From positions 17,846,501-17,910,500 of the forward strand of contig NC_084467.1 in assembly GCF_027409185.1 (NCBI RefSeq): a stretch of 64,000 nucleotides of DNA. Direction: 5' to 3'. Below, piece by piece: positions 46,300 through 57,477 of the stretch. Every line of letters starts with the position of its first letter. Within the stretch, counting starts at the first letter, position 1. The notes under the pieces were generated by a model. It was not told where the DNA came from and searched no databases. It saw only the letters and a list, made by a program, of their open reading frames with translations. The DNA is from Cynocephalus volans. Taxonomy: Eukaryota > Chordata > Mammalia > Dermoptera > Cynocephalidae. The position numbers and the translations under genes are program-made.

Positions 46300-46375
46300 A
46301 TAACTGACTCTGTGACCTGAAGCAAGTCACTCCTCCTCTCTGGGCCTTGGTTCCCCAAAAGTCAAAGAAGGAACT
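46300..46375 (+). repeat. MIR, sense fragment
   Basis: Reads tctgtgacctgaagcaagtc, then ctctgggccttggttcccc. Confidence 0.55.
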
Positions 46376-46814
46376 AAACTGGAGGTCACCAGTGGCCTTT
46401 ACATTTCTGTATCCCAGAGTTCTCTAAGAGAATGAGTGAGAAATCTCCACCTCTTGGGAATTTCCCAGTGAGTGGGATAGAGGCAGGGGGTGCAGGGACT
46501 TCCTATGACAAGGGGCACATTCAAGGATACAACCAACCCCGGCAGAGCTGTCAAGGAAGGAAGTTTATCTTTCAATCTCTCTGCCCCCCCATTCCACCCC
46601 CATCCCTGCTCCATCTTATTCCTTGTCACTTAATCTCCCCTGAGGTGTCACTTGGTCCCTGTCATACCTCAAGGCTGGCAAAGAAGTTCAGCTCAAATGA
46701 TGGACTTTCAGACATCCTGACACACCAAAGGGTATATATTTGATCAAGAGGCCCTGGCAGCTCCCAAGTGGCCTTTTATTAAAATGTCTTGTTCCCTGTC
46801 AGAGTCAGAAGAAA

Positions 46815-46925
46815 TAGTCTGGTCTCAGCTTGACAACCCACTTGCTGTGTGGCCTTGGGTGAGTCCCTTGCCCTCTCTGAGCCTCCATTTTCTCATCTGT
46901 AAAGTGAGGGGTGTTGGATAGATGA
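46815..46925 (+). repeat. MIR, sense
   Basis: Reads gctgtgtggccttgggtgag, cattttctcatctgtaaagt. A possible weak MER5 fragment (gtatgagaatcacccgggac) follows to about 47030. Confidence 0.75.
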
Positions 46926-47374
46926 AAGGTTCTGAGCCCCAAGTGTGTATGAGAATCACCCGGGACCCCCTTCCTGTTTCTGATGTTTTGGTCTGTAGAA
47001 GGGCCCAGCCATCCTGTGCTTTGGGCATCACCAGCCTAGGAGTCTCTGAGGGCCAGGCTTAGCTCCAATATTTGTGAACTCTGCACCAGATCCAAATTCT
47101 CCTTGTGTTTCTCTGTTTGACCCCAGTTTGACCCTTCACATCCCCATGACCAGGACCACAGAGTAGATTGGCATCAACTCCATCAGCCCCCCATACTTAG
47201 GATGTCCAGACCAGATACAGGCAGAAAGCCGTCTTTCCCCTCACTGTCACTCTCAGCATGGCTGTCCCCGAGACTGTCTGTTCTCGTGGGTGGTGAGGTG
47301 AAGGGCTGAGATAACCCTGCCTGGGCACTGGGGGTGGAGAGCAAAAACCATGGACAGGAGGCAAAGAGGAATGA

Positions 47375-47475
47375 GCCCCAGCCCTGCTGAGCTGTGCGGC
47401 CTGGGGCAAGTCAATTCACTTCTCTAAGTGCCTGGATATTTGTTGTAAAATGCAGATGTCACGCCCACCTCTCTG
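47375..47475 (+). repeat. MIR, sense fragment
   Basis: Reads gagctgtgcggcctggggca, then agtcaattcacttctctaag. Confidence 0.6.
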
Positions 47476-47999
47476 GGTATTGGGAGGAGCACAAAATCAT
47501 AGTAAATTTAGACCCCACCCATCAGTCCCCCCCTCCCCACATGTGTTGCCTGGCCAGGGACAGAAGACAGCCATGCAGGGGGAAGCGAAACTATGGCCCT
47601 GCCTGCGGGGCCACAGCCACTAGGGAGGTGGCATGCCTCTGCCCACCTCGGGATTTTCCACAAGGCTTCCACTTGGAGTTGGCCCCACTGATGTCAGTGA
47701 AATCATGGAACCCATTTTGTAAGGCAATTAATAAGGAAGGGATGGAGATGGAAATTATGAGCCCTTGGAAACCACAGGGCTAAAAGGGTGGCACTCAGAG
47801 GCGCCAGACCCACCTGATTGAATTGGGGGGACATTCAAATGAAGGAAGTTGGGGTCAGGGGCTGTGGAGAGTGAGTTGCTTATAAAACACGATGGGATGA
47901 TGTTGCCAATGCAGACAGGAGGGAGGGGACTTCTGGGACAGCCACCAGGGAAAGGAATGTGGCACCGAAGTCAGAAAGGCCATCCAAGTCAAGCTGGAT

Positions 48000-48260
48000 C
48001 CTGCCCTCAGCCTCTCAGAGCCTCATCTGTACAACGGGTGAAGTCACAGTTGCAAGCACTGAGGAAAGTCTGGAGCAAGTCTGGCGTAGCAGGGGTTCCA
48101 TAAACAGTTGCTGTTATCTTCATCGTGGGGGGCGGGGAGTGAAGTGTTTCTGTTTTTACCCCATTCGGAGGCTTTGCCAGCACCCATTACCTAGCAGGAG
48201 TTTGATGAGTGTTGGTTGAATGGTCAGATTGACAATTTGAAGGACAGATGGACAAAGGGA
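48000..48260 (+). repeat. MIR and L2-tail fragments, sense
   Basis: Reads cagagcctcatctgtacaac, gttccataaacagttgctgt, then gtttgatgagtgttggttga. Confidence 0.5.
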
Positions 48261-48484
48261 TGAATGAATGACTAGAGACCACACTTACTGGGCACAGGAG
48301 CTTAAATTTGTTTTGTGTTTTTCTTCTGTCACCCACAAGCTCCCTGCTAGCTATCAACATGTAAGACCCTTTTAATTGATGATTTGCAATTTGTTATAAT
48401 TAGGTATATTATTTTATGTACTTATGTTATAGTTCAATATTGTAATCCATTATAATTCTTTAAAGTCCCAGCAACTGCCTGGTA

Positions 48485-48690
48485 CTTTTTTGTTTACAAA
48501 GCATGTTCATACCCATCAACTTGCCTTATCCTCCAATAACCTGTCAGGCAGGTTCTCTTTTCCTCCTGGTTTCCAGATGAGGAAACCCAGGCTCAGAGAG
48601 GTTCAGTAACTTATCAAAAGTCACACAGCTTGTAAGTGGCAGGACAAGAATTCAAACCCTGGATGTTTTGTCTTCATGAGGCACTGCCTG
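48485..48690 (-). repeat. MIR, antisense, near full length
   Basis: Reads ttatcctccaataacctgtc, ttccagatgaggaaacccag, cacacagcttgtaagtggca. Confidence 0.85.
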
Positions 48691-49039
48691 CTGGGGCAGG
48701 ATGTTTCAGGCAATTTCAAGACTGACTTGAAGGTGTAAAGCAGGGTGAGGGGGGCCATAGGGGTGGGATCAAGAAGAATGGGGTGAAGTCGGGCAGCAGA
48801 GCTCACAGGCTGAGGGTAGGGACAGCTTGATGCCTGTTCCAAGGAACAGTCTGGCTCCTTGCAAGAGCACATGGGGCCTGTGCTACAGGAGGTTGGAGAC
48901 GGGCATCTGAAATAGGTGCTGGTGCAGGGCAGAAGATTGGAAGTTGCAGGAGGGGCCAACTGAGAGGCAGGGTTAGCTGTAGGCACCACGAGGCCTCAGG
49001 AGATGGGCATGCCCAGATTTTCCTGGATGAAGCGTCATT

Positions 49040-49120
49040 GTCCACCAGCTGTGTGGCCACAGCAAGTGACTTCACCTCTCTGAGCCTTGGCTTCCTCCCC
49101 TACAATGTGGAGGCTATAAG
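49040..49120 (+). repeat. MIR, sense fragment
   Basis: Reads ccaccagctgtgtggccaca, gagccttggcttcctcccct. Confidence 0.6.
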
Positions 49121-49569
49121 GAGGGAAGTAGGGAGCCTTCACCCTTAGTGCCCTCTGCCTAGAGCACTCTGGGCACCCTGGATGGCCTCACTCTCAGTTA
49201 CTAGAATTCTATTCCATCCCCACCACCTCCATCCTCCACTCTGAAATATGCGCCCTGGCGCTCCAAAGACCACACCCCTAGATGTTCAGAAACGATAGCC
49301 ACCATGAGTATTTAGTTGCTCATATGTTTTTATTTACAAGGACCCTTGGAGTGCCAACCTCAAGCATGGCTCAGCAAGGACATGTGGACACTGGTGTTGC
49401 TCAAGCTTATGTGGAAAACAAGTGAATAGACGATTGCAATTCAATGTGACGGGTGCTCTGATGCAGGTTGACATGCCAGGTGCAGTGGGAGCAGGAGGAA
49501 GGGCCCCGATGCTGCCCGGAGGAGGTGGCCCTGTGCATCTATGCAGGGGTGATGCTGGAAAGGGGGGCA

Positions 49570-49790
49570 AATGGAGGGAAACTGACACCCACCAAGCACC
49601 TACTTTGTAGCATGATATGCCCTTTCTATCTGTCTCTCAGTCAGTCCTCCTTGTGATACGGCATGGTAGTCTCCTCACGCCCATTTTACAGATGAGGACA
49701 CGAGGCTCAGAGGGGTGAATGCACTCACTCAAGGTCACACAGCCAACTGCAGCTGAGTGCATCACCCTTCAAAGCTACCAAGATGGAGAG
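49570..49790 (-). repeat. MIR, antisense
   Basis: Reads acccaccaagcacctacttt, cccattttacagatgaggac, cactcaaggtcacacagcca. Confidence 0.8.
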
Positions 49791-50389
49791 GATGGGCCCG
49801 AGGTAGGGCCCAGGAATGCTGGGAGGAAGAAGGGGCTCCAAGCCCAGGAGCCCAGAAACTGTGTCCTCACCAGGCCAGCCGAGGCCACTGGCAGCCGTGG
49901 TTTCCAAGGCTCAGGGCTGGCCTGAGCTGTTGTGCTTCACAAACGCACGCCGGCTCATCTGGGGTAAGTTTGCGCCTTTATGAGTGTTCTTCAAAAGCCC
50001 AGCTCGGCTCCGTGCCTGTCACCATGGAGACAGCTCTGGGTGGCTGAAACCAGCCGCCCTCTGTGGCCACGCGTGAAGGCTGCCAGGTGCTGGGGCCGGC
50101 GCCACGCTGGGCGGCACCCACAGAGTCCTGTCCTGAGAGGCACTTGCTGAGGGCAAGGGGTGAGGGTTTAAATCCAGTTCCCATGAAGAGTGAAAAGGTC
50201 AAGTCCGCTTCATTGACAGCAGAGCTCTGTGGGCTGGGGCCTCCTCTCTGGGCCCCACGTGCCTGCTCTCCCCAGTGAAGCAGCGCTTTTTCCTAGCCCA
50301 CCACCTTTGGAATCAGGACAGGCTAGAGTGGGAGCCAGGTTAGGGGAAGGGGCTGGGTTTGAACCCCAAAGCTTGGTTGCACACCCACG

Positions 50390-50500
50390 TGCCCTAAAAC
50401 CCTCACACAGAAACCCCATTTTGTAAATAGGGAACCCAAGGCCCAGAGTCAAGAAATGATTTGCCCAAGGTCACCCATCAAGGTAGAGGCCAGACGAAGC
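50390..50500 (-). repeat. MIR, antisense fragment
   Basis: Reads cccattttgtaaatagggaa, atgatttgcccaaggtcacc. Confidence 0.65.
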
Positions 50501-50708
50501 CTTGCTGGCCCCTCACTGAGTTCCGTGTGCATTCCAGGCCACCATGAAGCTTCTCAGGCAGACTGAGGTGTGGCTGGCCCCACTTCAGGCCACGGCCCCA
50601 GTGCAGCCAGCCCACATTTGGAAGAGGGTTTGCCATCTGGGAGGAGGGCCTGAGCCCTATGTTGGCCCTGGGCCCTCTTTGGTTCTCAATTTTGGTCCAA
50701 GTCTCAGG

Positions 50709-50870
50709 GGTTGTTGAAAGATTCCAAAGGCATTTGAACATTTTGGAAGCAATGTGTCAGTCCTGGAAGCTGTTTGGAGGCTCCAAAGATGGTTTAAAGA
50801 TTCCAGAATCTGTTACACTTGCAAGGGCTGTTGTTTATAGTTTCCAGAGTGGTTTGCAGGTCCTGGGTGA
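50709..50870. repeat. Degenerate minisatellite, period about 20 bp, 8 units
   Basis: Units start near 50709, 50730, 50750, 50770, 50789, 50809, 50828 and 50850. Each resembles tggtttaaagattccagaag. Words ttccaaag, tttggaag, cctggaag, ctccaaag, ttccagaa and ttccagag recur at regular spacing. Confidence 0.65.
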
Positions 50871-51064
50871 AGGTCCCTGAGGTGGCATGGGGGTCTGGAG
50901 CCAGAAGAATCCATGGCTTTGGGCCCTGGGTCGTGCTGGAGGTGGACTGACAGCAGCGTGAGTGCCCCACTTTCTCTCCACAGTCTCAGTCTGTGAAGCT
51001 GCCGAGTCCATCAGGCATCTGCTGTTCTGAGGAGCAGAAGGTGTGTGGGTGTTGGCAGCAGGGG

Positions 51065-51180
51065 AACAGGATTTAGAATCCAGCTTTATCACTCACGTGC
51101 TGTGTGACCTGAGGCCGATTACTTTACCTGTCTGAGCCTCCTCTTCCCCCATCTGTACAATGGGAATTATACCAGCTGTG
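51065..51180 (+). repeat. MIR, sense
   Basis: Reads tcacgtgctgtgtgacctga, ccccatctgtacaatgggaa. Confidence 0.75.
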
Positions 51181-51389
51181 CTCTAGGCCCCCTCCCATCT
51201 CATCCCAGGCCTTTGTGGGATTAGTCAGAGGACACCCCCATCCAGGGCTGATTAACACTTTCCCAACTATTCCTTGGTGTGGATCTGGGGTCTCTATCTA
51301 GGGTGGAAGCCTGGCCTTCTGTAATTGGCCTTCTGGCCCTCCTAAAACCAGACCTCCCTGAGCCCCAGCCCTGCTGTGTCCCGCCACTG

Positions 51390-51735
51390 TGCTGAAGGCC
51401 CTGGTTGACCACCAGGATGCCCACGCCCCACGGAAGTTTCTCTCTGGCCACAGTCCCAGACCTGCCTCTTGCCCACTTCACACCCCATTGCCATCTCTAG
51501 AACCCTTCCTTCCAAATCTTTATCACTGGCCCAGCTACCCTACGCCCACCCACCTGGGCCTCGTGTCTCAAGTTTGCCCTTGCCTTCCCCCTGGCCTTTG
51601 CTCATGCTGTTCCTCTGCCTGGAGTGCCTACTCCATCTCTGCCATGCCCCCTGTCCTGCCCCCTGCCCCACAGCTCTCCCCCCAGCCCCCACAGCTCCTT
51701 CTCCTCCAGTCTCCACTGCCTCTCTCATGTCACTG
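51390..51735 (+). repeat. L2 fragment, sense
   Basis: Contains cctttgctcatgctgttcct then ctgcctggagtgcctactcc, the L2 block upstream of the 3' tail. CCCC-rich expansion follows. Confidence 0.5.
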
Positions 51736-51834
51736 ACCAGAGTGGTACAGTCTGCTCTCCAGGTTGCCGTCACCTCCTGGGCTAAAACTCTTGCCACCAG
51801 CTGACTCCTTCATGGCAGGTGTATGGGGTAAGCC

Positions 51835-52045
51835 TGGGGTACAATCAGACAGACCCAAGTCCTGATGAGACCTCTTACCTGCAGTGTAACCTTGGGCAGG
51901 CTGGTGGCTGAGCCCTTCTGAGCCTCAGTTTCCTCCTCTATAAAGTGGGAATGATAACTCATGTTCTGACTCTCAGGGTTGCTGTAAGGGTCAAATGAGA
52001 TGATAGATGGGAATAAGCTGTATAAACTGTAAAGTGGTGAGGCTA
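51835..52045 (+). repeat. MIR, sense
   Basis: Reads gtaaccttgggcaggctggt, tcagtttcctcctctataaa, gctgtataaactgtaaagtg. Confidence 0.75.
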
Positions 52046-52504
52046 ATGGTGACTGAGTTATTTGCCTAAGGTCACTCTGGGGCGTTGGGGGCCAATCTAA
52101 GACCTCATCCCAAGGCTCTTTACCAGGGCACTGATGAAGTCTTCTGCCCCCACTGGAGCCCCGGGCCATCCTAGGGGCCCCCCTGAGAAGTTTTGCTTTT
52201 CTCCAACCCCCTGACCTACTTGCAGAGCTGCAGGCAGGCAGGCTGGCTCCTCCCAGCTGGGGTAATCCACTGGCAGCTGACAGATGCACAGGATGTGCCG
52301 TGCCTTCCTGGTAGACAGGAAGATCGATACCAAGGTGGATGGGTAGCCTGACTCAATGCCACAGCCAGCCCCCAAGGGTGGGAATGGGCCAGGAATAAAT
52401 ATAACCAGGCCTGCTTCCCCACAGGGTCAGTCCAGGACAGACCAGAATGATGTGGCTTTGCTGTGACCACCTGTGGTGTCATCACCATCATCATCATACC
52501 GAAC

Positions 52505-52735
52505 AACATTATTATACCATGAACTGTTGTAAGTTTGTTGTTTGTTTTGAGCAAGCATTAACTCATTGAATCCTCACAACCACCCTGTGAAGCAGGTACT
52601 GATATTATCCCCATTTTACAGATAAAATATGGCACAGAGAGGGTTAGTGACTCACCCAAGGCCACACAGCTAGAAAGTATCCCAGCCAGGATTAGAACCC
52701 ACACCTGCCTGGCTCAAAGCCCAAGCTTGTTGCTA
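52505..52735 (-). repeat. MIR, antisense, near full length
   Basis: Reads attaactcattgaatcctca, ccccattttacagataaaat, acccaaggccacacagctag. Confidence 0.88.
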
Positions 52736-52778
52736 GAATATTCTGCTGGCTTTTCACAAGCATGGCCACTCTTTACCT

Positions 52779-52797
52779 ACACACACACACACACACA
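52779..52797. repeat. (AC)n microsatellite, 9 units
   Basis: Short uninterrupted run after an antisense MIR. Confidence 0.95.
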
Positions 52798-53304
52798 GCC
52801 TCCTTCCCACTCAGAATGCTCATTCAGGGTCCTTGTCTCCAGCCTTCTCTGTGCTTTGGGCATTGGAGCTTTGGATCCCAAGCTCATTGACAGGTTGGGA
52901 GAGGCGCCTACCCAGCAGGTGCCCGTGCTCAGCCCCATTCTGCCAGAGCTCAGAGCGGGCAAGTTAAAGGTGGGGCCTGGCCCCACAGTCACTCTGGACA
53001 TGGGTGATCCTCTGGCTGGAATGAATTCTCAGGGACCTGAACCCTTGGACTGGAGTGGCCCACTGCTTCACTGCCCATCTGCCAAAGGACTGTGTACCCA
53101 TAGCCAAGAATGGGCCAGCCCAAGAACTTGCCACTCCACACCTAACAAGTAGAGCAGGAAAACCCCCAGCCCTGAGCTTCCAGGGGTCAGGCTGGGAAGC
53201 AGGATAGATGACCAGGGCACAAGCTGTGGAACTGCTGAGTGGGAAGGGCCCAGTACTTCGGTCTTTTCCCTGAAGGGCAGCTCGAGTGGTAGGAAATGTG
53301 TGGG

Positions 53305-53395
53305 CTGTGGAGTAAAATCCATCAGGGCCCCTCCTTGCTGTGTGGCCTTGGATAAGACACTTAATCTCTCTGAGCCTCAGTCTGTCACCTCCCTT
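53305..53395 (+). repeat. MIR, sense fragment
   Basis: Reads gctgtgtggccttggataag, acacttaatctctctgagcc. Confidence 0.7.
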
Positions 53396-53554
53396 ACTAT
53401 AGCTGGCCCTTTTACCCTCCCCTGAACCACAGGGTCCATCTGCATTGAAGGTCGTCATGCTTGTCCATCCATCCCTCAAGCTCCGTACACCTGGCCAACC
53501 CCCCACCACCTCTTCCTTCAGCCCCACCCCAGCCCCAAGTCACCCTCCAGCCCT

Positions 53555-54245
53555 CCCTCACCTCAGGTCTGCCATGCGGTCAGACACCAAATCCTGTCCA
53601 ATCTCCCTCCTGAATATCTGTGAGTAGTCACCTTCCCTCCAGGCCCTCTACCCACCCACCCCCCGCTCCTGCCGTGGTCCAGGCCTCATCACCTTCCTCC
53701 TGGATTTGTGCCTCAGTCTCCTAACTGCGCTCCCTGCCCTCCCCCTCCCCCATCAACCCATTCCCCTCTGGCAGCGCCAGAACCCTCTTTTCTAAAATGC
53801 AAATCTGGTCATGATGTGTTTCTACCTAAGCACATCCTGACTACACATAGCGTGAAGCCCAAACTCCTTCCCCTCCCACAGGGAAGGCCTGTCACCATCG
53901 GGCCCCGGCCTCCTTGCTGGCCTCTTCCCTTAGTGCCACCACGCTGCCCTCCAGCCATAGTGCGCAGCTGGGCTGTGCTCGGTCCTCCCTCTCAGCCTTT
54001 GCACATGCTGTTCTCTTGGCCCGGAATTCCCTTCTTTCTTCTCCCTCCGCTCACCATTTGTCTCACCACCCTTTTATCCTTCCTTGCTCCGTTATGACAT
54101 CTCTTCCTCTAGGAATCCTCCCTTAAGCACCCTCTCCCTAGGACTGGGACAGTTGGCCATCCCCTGAGCTCCCACACTCCCATGCTTCCCTGTCACTCTG
54201 AATTGTCGTCATCTGTTTACGTGTCAACGAGGTCCCCATCCCAGG
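53555..54245 (+). mobile_element. L2 LINE 3' part
   Basis: L2 order is visible: cctcctaactgcgc-like text near 53718, then tctggtcatgatgtgttt, gtgaagcccaaactcctt, cctccttgctggcctct, gcctttgcacatgctgttc and tctgtttacgtgtc. The terminal tail is lost. Confidence 0.65.
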
Positions 54246-54349
54246 CTCAGAGATGGCCCCTGTAAATTGGAGTGAATGTCCCCCTCCAACCCTCCCCAGT
54301 CCCCCTCCTCCCTACCCCAGGGGAAATCTCACTTCCCAGCTCACTGGGC

Positions 54350-54500
54350 AGCAAGTCAAGTTCTAGTCCCACCTCCTCCAGAGCCATGCTGTGAGACTTC
54401 AAGCCAGTGTCTTCCCCTCTCTGTGCTTTGGCTGCCAAAGGCCTATAAAAAGCCAAAGCTAAACTGGATGAATTCTCCGAGACTGCCAGCTCTGTAATTC
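54350..54500 (+). repeat. MIR, sense, degraded
   Basis: Reads agtcaagttctagtcccacc, agacttcaagccagtgtctt. Confidence 0.5.
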
Positions 54501-54939
54501 CATGATTTGGTCTCCCAGCAGATGCCCCTCTCTCTGCTGGTTTTTGTGCCTTTTCAATCTATCCCAAAACTCCGTCTCCAGCCACTGCCTCTCACAATCT
54601 CTGTATTGGCCTCTGTGGTGACCCTTCCTTTCCCTTTCTGCCCCAGACTTCCTGTGAGAACTGAGGGCTCCTTTATGCAATTCCAGATCCAGGTCGAAGG
54701 GCAGGCCTGGAAACCTCCGTGGTCCCTCCAACCATCCTCCTGCCACAGGACCTGCCATCTGCACAGCCCCAGTAGGACCATTAACTCACCATGAGTCAAA
54801 CCACACTATAAATAAGTAAAGGGGTGGGGGTCCCAAGGGGGATTTGACCCCAGCTGGCTGCCCCATCTCCAGCCAGATCTGGGGTCTCAACTGCCCCAGG
54901 ATGGACTCAGCCTGACAGATCTTGACATGTCATCACTGT

Positions 54940-55115
54940 CCCCAGAGAGCAACGGGGAAATCACCAGGCCTCTCCGGCCCCCATTAGTGTCAGTAATTGC
55001 CAATCAATTTCTTGGGAGTCTGGAGAGGAAGAGGCCCCTGGGTGTCTCCAATGGGGAAGCCACATCTAATGGCTTTTATTTGGATTGCTGCAAATTGATT
55101 GGGTTTTTAAAAATG
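54940..55115. promoter_or_regulatory. Candidate intronic enhancer (CCAATCAAT / ATTGATTGG sites)
   Basis: Contains cagtaattgccaatcaattt and, about 85 bp on, tgcaaattgattgggttttt, plus ccattagtg and ctaatggcttttattt. The inverted PBX/HOX-like sites lie in a repeat-free stretch. Confidence 0.3.
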
Positions 55116-55319
55116 GAGCTTTGGTTTTTCTCCCTGCATCCTAAGCATCCCCTCAGGGCCAGTTAGGCCAAAAGATGAGTGATAGTGTGACTTTCCTCTC
55201 CGGAAGAGCTGTGACCAGAGCTGGTCATACCCACGCCATTCGTGTATCCTCCATTCAACAGCCACTTCCTGAAGCCACAGCCACAGCTCCCATTTCTCTG
55301 GCAGTAACTCCACCCCTGC

Positions 55320-55520
55320 CCTTCTCAAGGTTATCAGATCGAAACCTCAAAACAACCCTAATGAGATATGTTCCACCATCCCCAGGAAAAGCTGAGAAAA
55401 GACGAAGCAGGCTCAGAAAGGTGGCAGGGCTTGGCTAAGATCACACAGCTAATAAATGGTAAAGTGGAGATTGGAACCCCGGTCTTTCTGGCTTTGAAGG
55501 CTTGGTCTTCCCATTCTCAG
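55320..55520 (-). repeat. MIR, antisense
   Basis: Reads tcaaaacaaccctaatgaga, gctaagatcacacagctaat. Confidence 0.65.
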
Positions 55521-55639
55521 ATGCACCTCCCCAAAGTGTCACATATAGAGTGAAGATGATTTCCCTAAAAGTCAGAGAGCTACAGGAGTTATAGTTTTCA
55601 TGGAGTTCCTAGGGAAGAGATTAGCTGATGATGATGATA

Positions 55640-55890
55640 ATAATAACAATAATAGCTACAATAGCAGCTATTATTTACTGAGTCCTTAATTATGAAACAG
55701 AGCCCATACCAATAGCTTTATATCCATATTTCATTTCCTCCTTGGAATTAGGCTGAGAAATGTATGCTATTATAGCCATTTCACAGATCAGGAGACTGAG
55801 ACTCAGAGGTTAAGTGACTTGCATAAGATCACTCAGTATTAACAGTAGAACTAGCATTCAAACTAGGTAGATTTGCACCCACAACATGCA
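55640..55890 (-). repeat. MIR, antisense, after a GAT/AAT-rich lead
   Basis: The lead at 55627-55660 is gatgatgataataata-like. The MIR reads agcagctattatttactgag, catttcacagatcaggagac, cattcaaactaggtagattt. Confidence 0.75.
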
Positions 55891-55904
55891 TTTTTAAATT
55901 AACA

Positions 55905-56300
55905 GTTTGGATTGTGAGTGACAGAAAATCAAAATAACAGTCACTTAAGATAGGAATTTATTCCTCTCTCAAGTAAATGAAATCCAGAGGTAGGCAGTCC
56001 AAGAATAATATGATCACAGAGGACCCAGGATCTTGTCTGGTCCCAGGATATAAGTAGCCTGCCAGAGCTCCAGCCATCACATCCACAATCCAGCCAGCAG
56101 GAAAGAGGAAAGGGTAAAAACGAATATACATGTTTCTTTTAAGGACACTTCCCAGAAATTGCAGCTACCATTTCTACTAACAAAATGAAATCACATAACC
56201 AAAACCAGTTTTTACATAGGCAAGAAGTGTGGGCTTGATTCTGGGAGGCCATGTGCCCAGCTAAAAATCAGGGGCTTTTATTAAGGTACAAGGGGAGGTC
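55905..56300. repeat. Unassigned dispersed repeat
   Basis: Contains gatttggattgtgag-like text, ggaatttattcctctctc, gaggtaggcagtccaagaat, ccagccatcacatccacaat, ttcccagaaattgcagctac and ggccatgtgcccagctaaaa. These are phrases I associate with a common old mammalian repeat, but I cannot name it with confidence. Confidence 0.4.
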
Positions 56301-56329
56301 AGATATTGGGACAGTCGTCAGTGACTTTC

Positions 56330-56500
56330 ATTAGCATCACTGTAAACTACCCCTCTAGATGTGTAGACAGAATTTTACAGTGCAGTCAGCTAAGTCATCA
56401 AACCCAGCTTCCTGGTAACCCAGAAGAAGAACATGAAGCCCAGAGAGGGAAAGTGACTTGCCCAAGATCGAACAGAAAATGGGGGCAGAGTCAAGTTCAG
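56330..56500 (-). repeat. MIR, antisense fragment
   Basis: Reads aacatgaagcccagagaggg, aagtgacttgcccaagatcg. Confidence 0.6.
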
Positions 56501-56711
56501 AAGACTGTCTTAGTCATCACAAAACCCAAGTTCTTGGCACAGTACTCTCTGTTCCTCCTACATTCTGGGACCTTTCTTCTGGTTCCTGCATTGTTCCTCT
56601 CACTTTCCCATTTTCCTCTCCCTTGCTTGAGCCTTAGGGAAGTTACAGTTTGGGGCTTCCATTAACCCCTGGATTGAGTAACAGAGGACCTGATTCTGTT
56701 CCCAGCATCAA

Positions 56712-57224
56712 TGCAGGCCATTTTGTGGTGCTATAATAGCATATCTGCAACTAGGTAATTTATAATGAACAAAAATGTAAATGGCTCACAGCTCTGGAGG
56801 ATGGGAAGTTCAAGATCCAGAGGCCGCACCTTGGGAGGGCGTTCTTGCTGTGTCATAACATGGTGTAAGGCATCACATGGGCAAGAGAGAGCAAGAGGTT
56901 GAACTCACGGCCTCAAGCCCTTTTATTTTTTTTGCAGGTAGTGCATGTTTCTGATCTGGTACTAATGGGGGTAAGGATTGCCCCCATCAGTGAATCAAGA
57001 CCAGCAGATTGTTTCCAAGGACTGTAGCATACCAGGACAAGAGCTGTGTTGGGTTATGACTCTAGTCTTAGCCCAAGCCCTTCTATAATCGACATTAATC
57101 CATTCATGAGGGCTCCACTCTCAAGACCTAAATACCTATCATTAGGCCGCACCTCCCAACACTGTTGCATTGGGGATTAAGTTTCTAATACATGCATTTT
57201 GGGGGACACATTCAAATCATAGCA
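56712..57224 (-). mobile_element. MaLR LTR (MST/MLT-like) carrying a 147-bp insert
   Basis: LTR sequence occupies about 56712-56926 (gccattttgtggtgctata, then gctcacagctctggagga) and 57087-57224 (attaatccattcatgagg, then a block ending cattcaaatcatagca). It is the reverse complement of a MaLR LTR. The middle 56927-57073 is an unrelated TSD-flanked insertion described separately. Confidence 0.75.
56927..57073 (-). ncRNA. Retrocopy of an unidentified small RNA (possibly H/ACA-like)
   Basis: A 13-bp duplication (caagcccttttat at 56914-56926, caagcccttctat at 57074-57086) flanks the insert. On the minus strand it is about 140 nt followed by an A run (56927-56933 on the + strand). The minus-strand sequence folds by eye into two hairpins. 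The 3' one has stem ctggt/accag and an inner gggggcaatccttaccccc hairpin. Between them lies aaacaa (fits an ANANNA H box), and acatgc follows the second hairpin. The parent RNA is not identified; it is probably a dead copy. Confidence 0.45.
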
Positions 57225-57477
57225 GATACTAAAGAGGTCTGACCTTGCTCTTCATATTCCGGTCTGAGGATCGTAAAGGTTCTTCCTGTTCTGGCATTAG
57301 TTTCTGAGATACTCTGAAGCTAGGGGTAGCCTTTGCTTGGTGAGTGTAACCCTAGTGCCAGTAGAGCTGTATATTCTTCAGCATGTGGGGCTTCAGAGGT
57401 GGGACTTGTGGAACGGGCAATGGGTAAGGGAGAATGAAAAACTAAGGTCCTTGGATGGTGCTGGGAGGAAAAACTAA

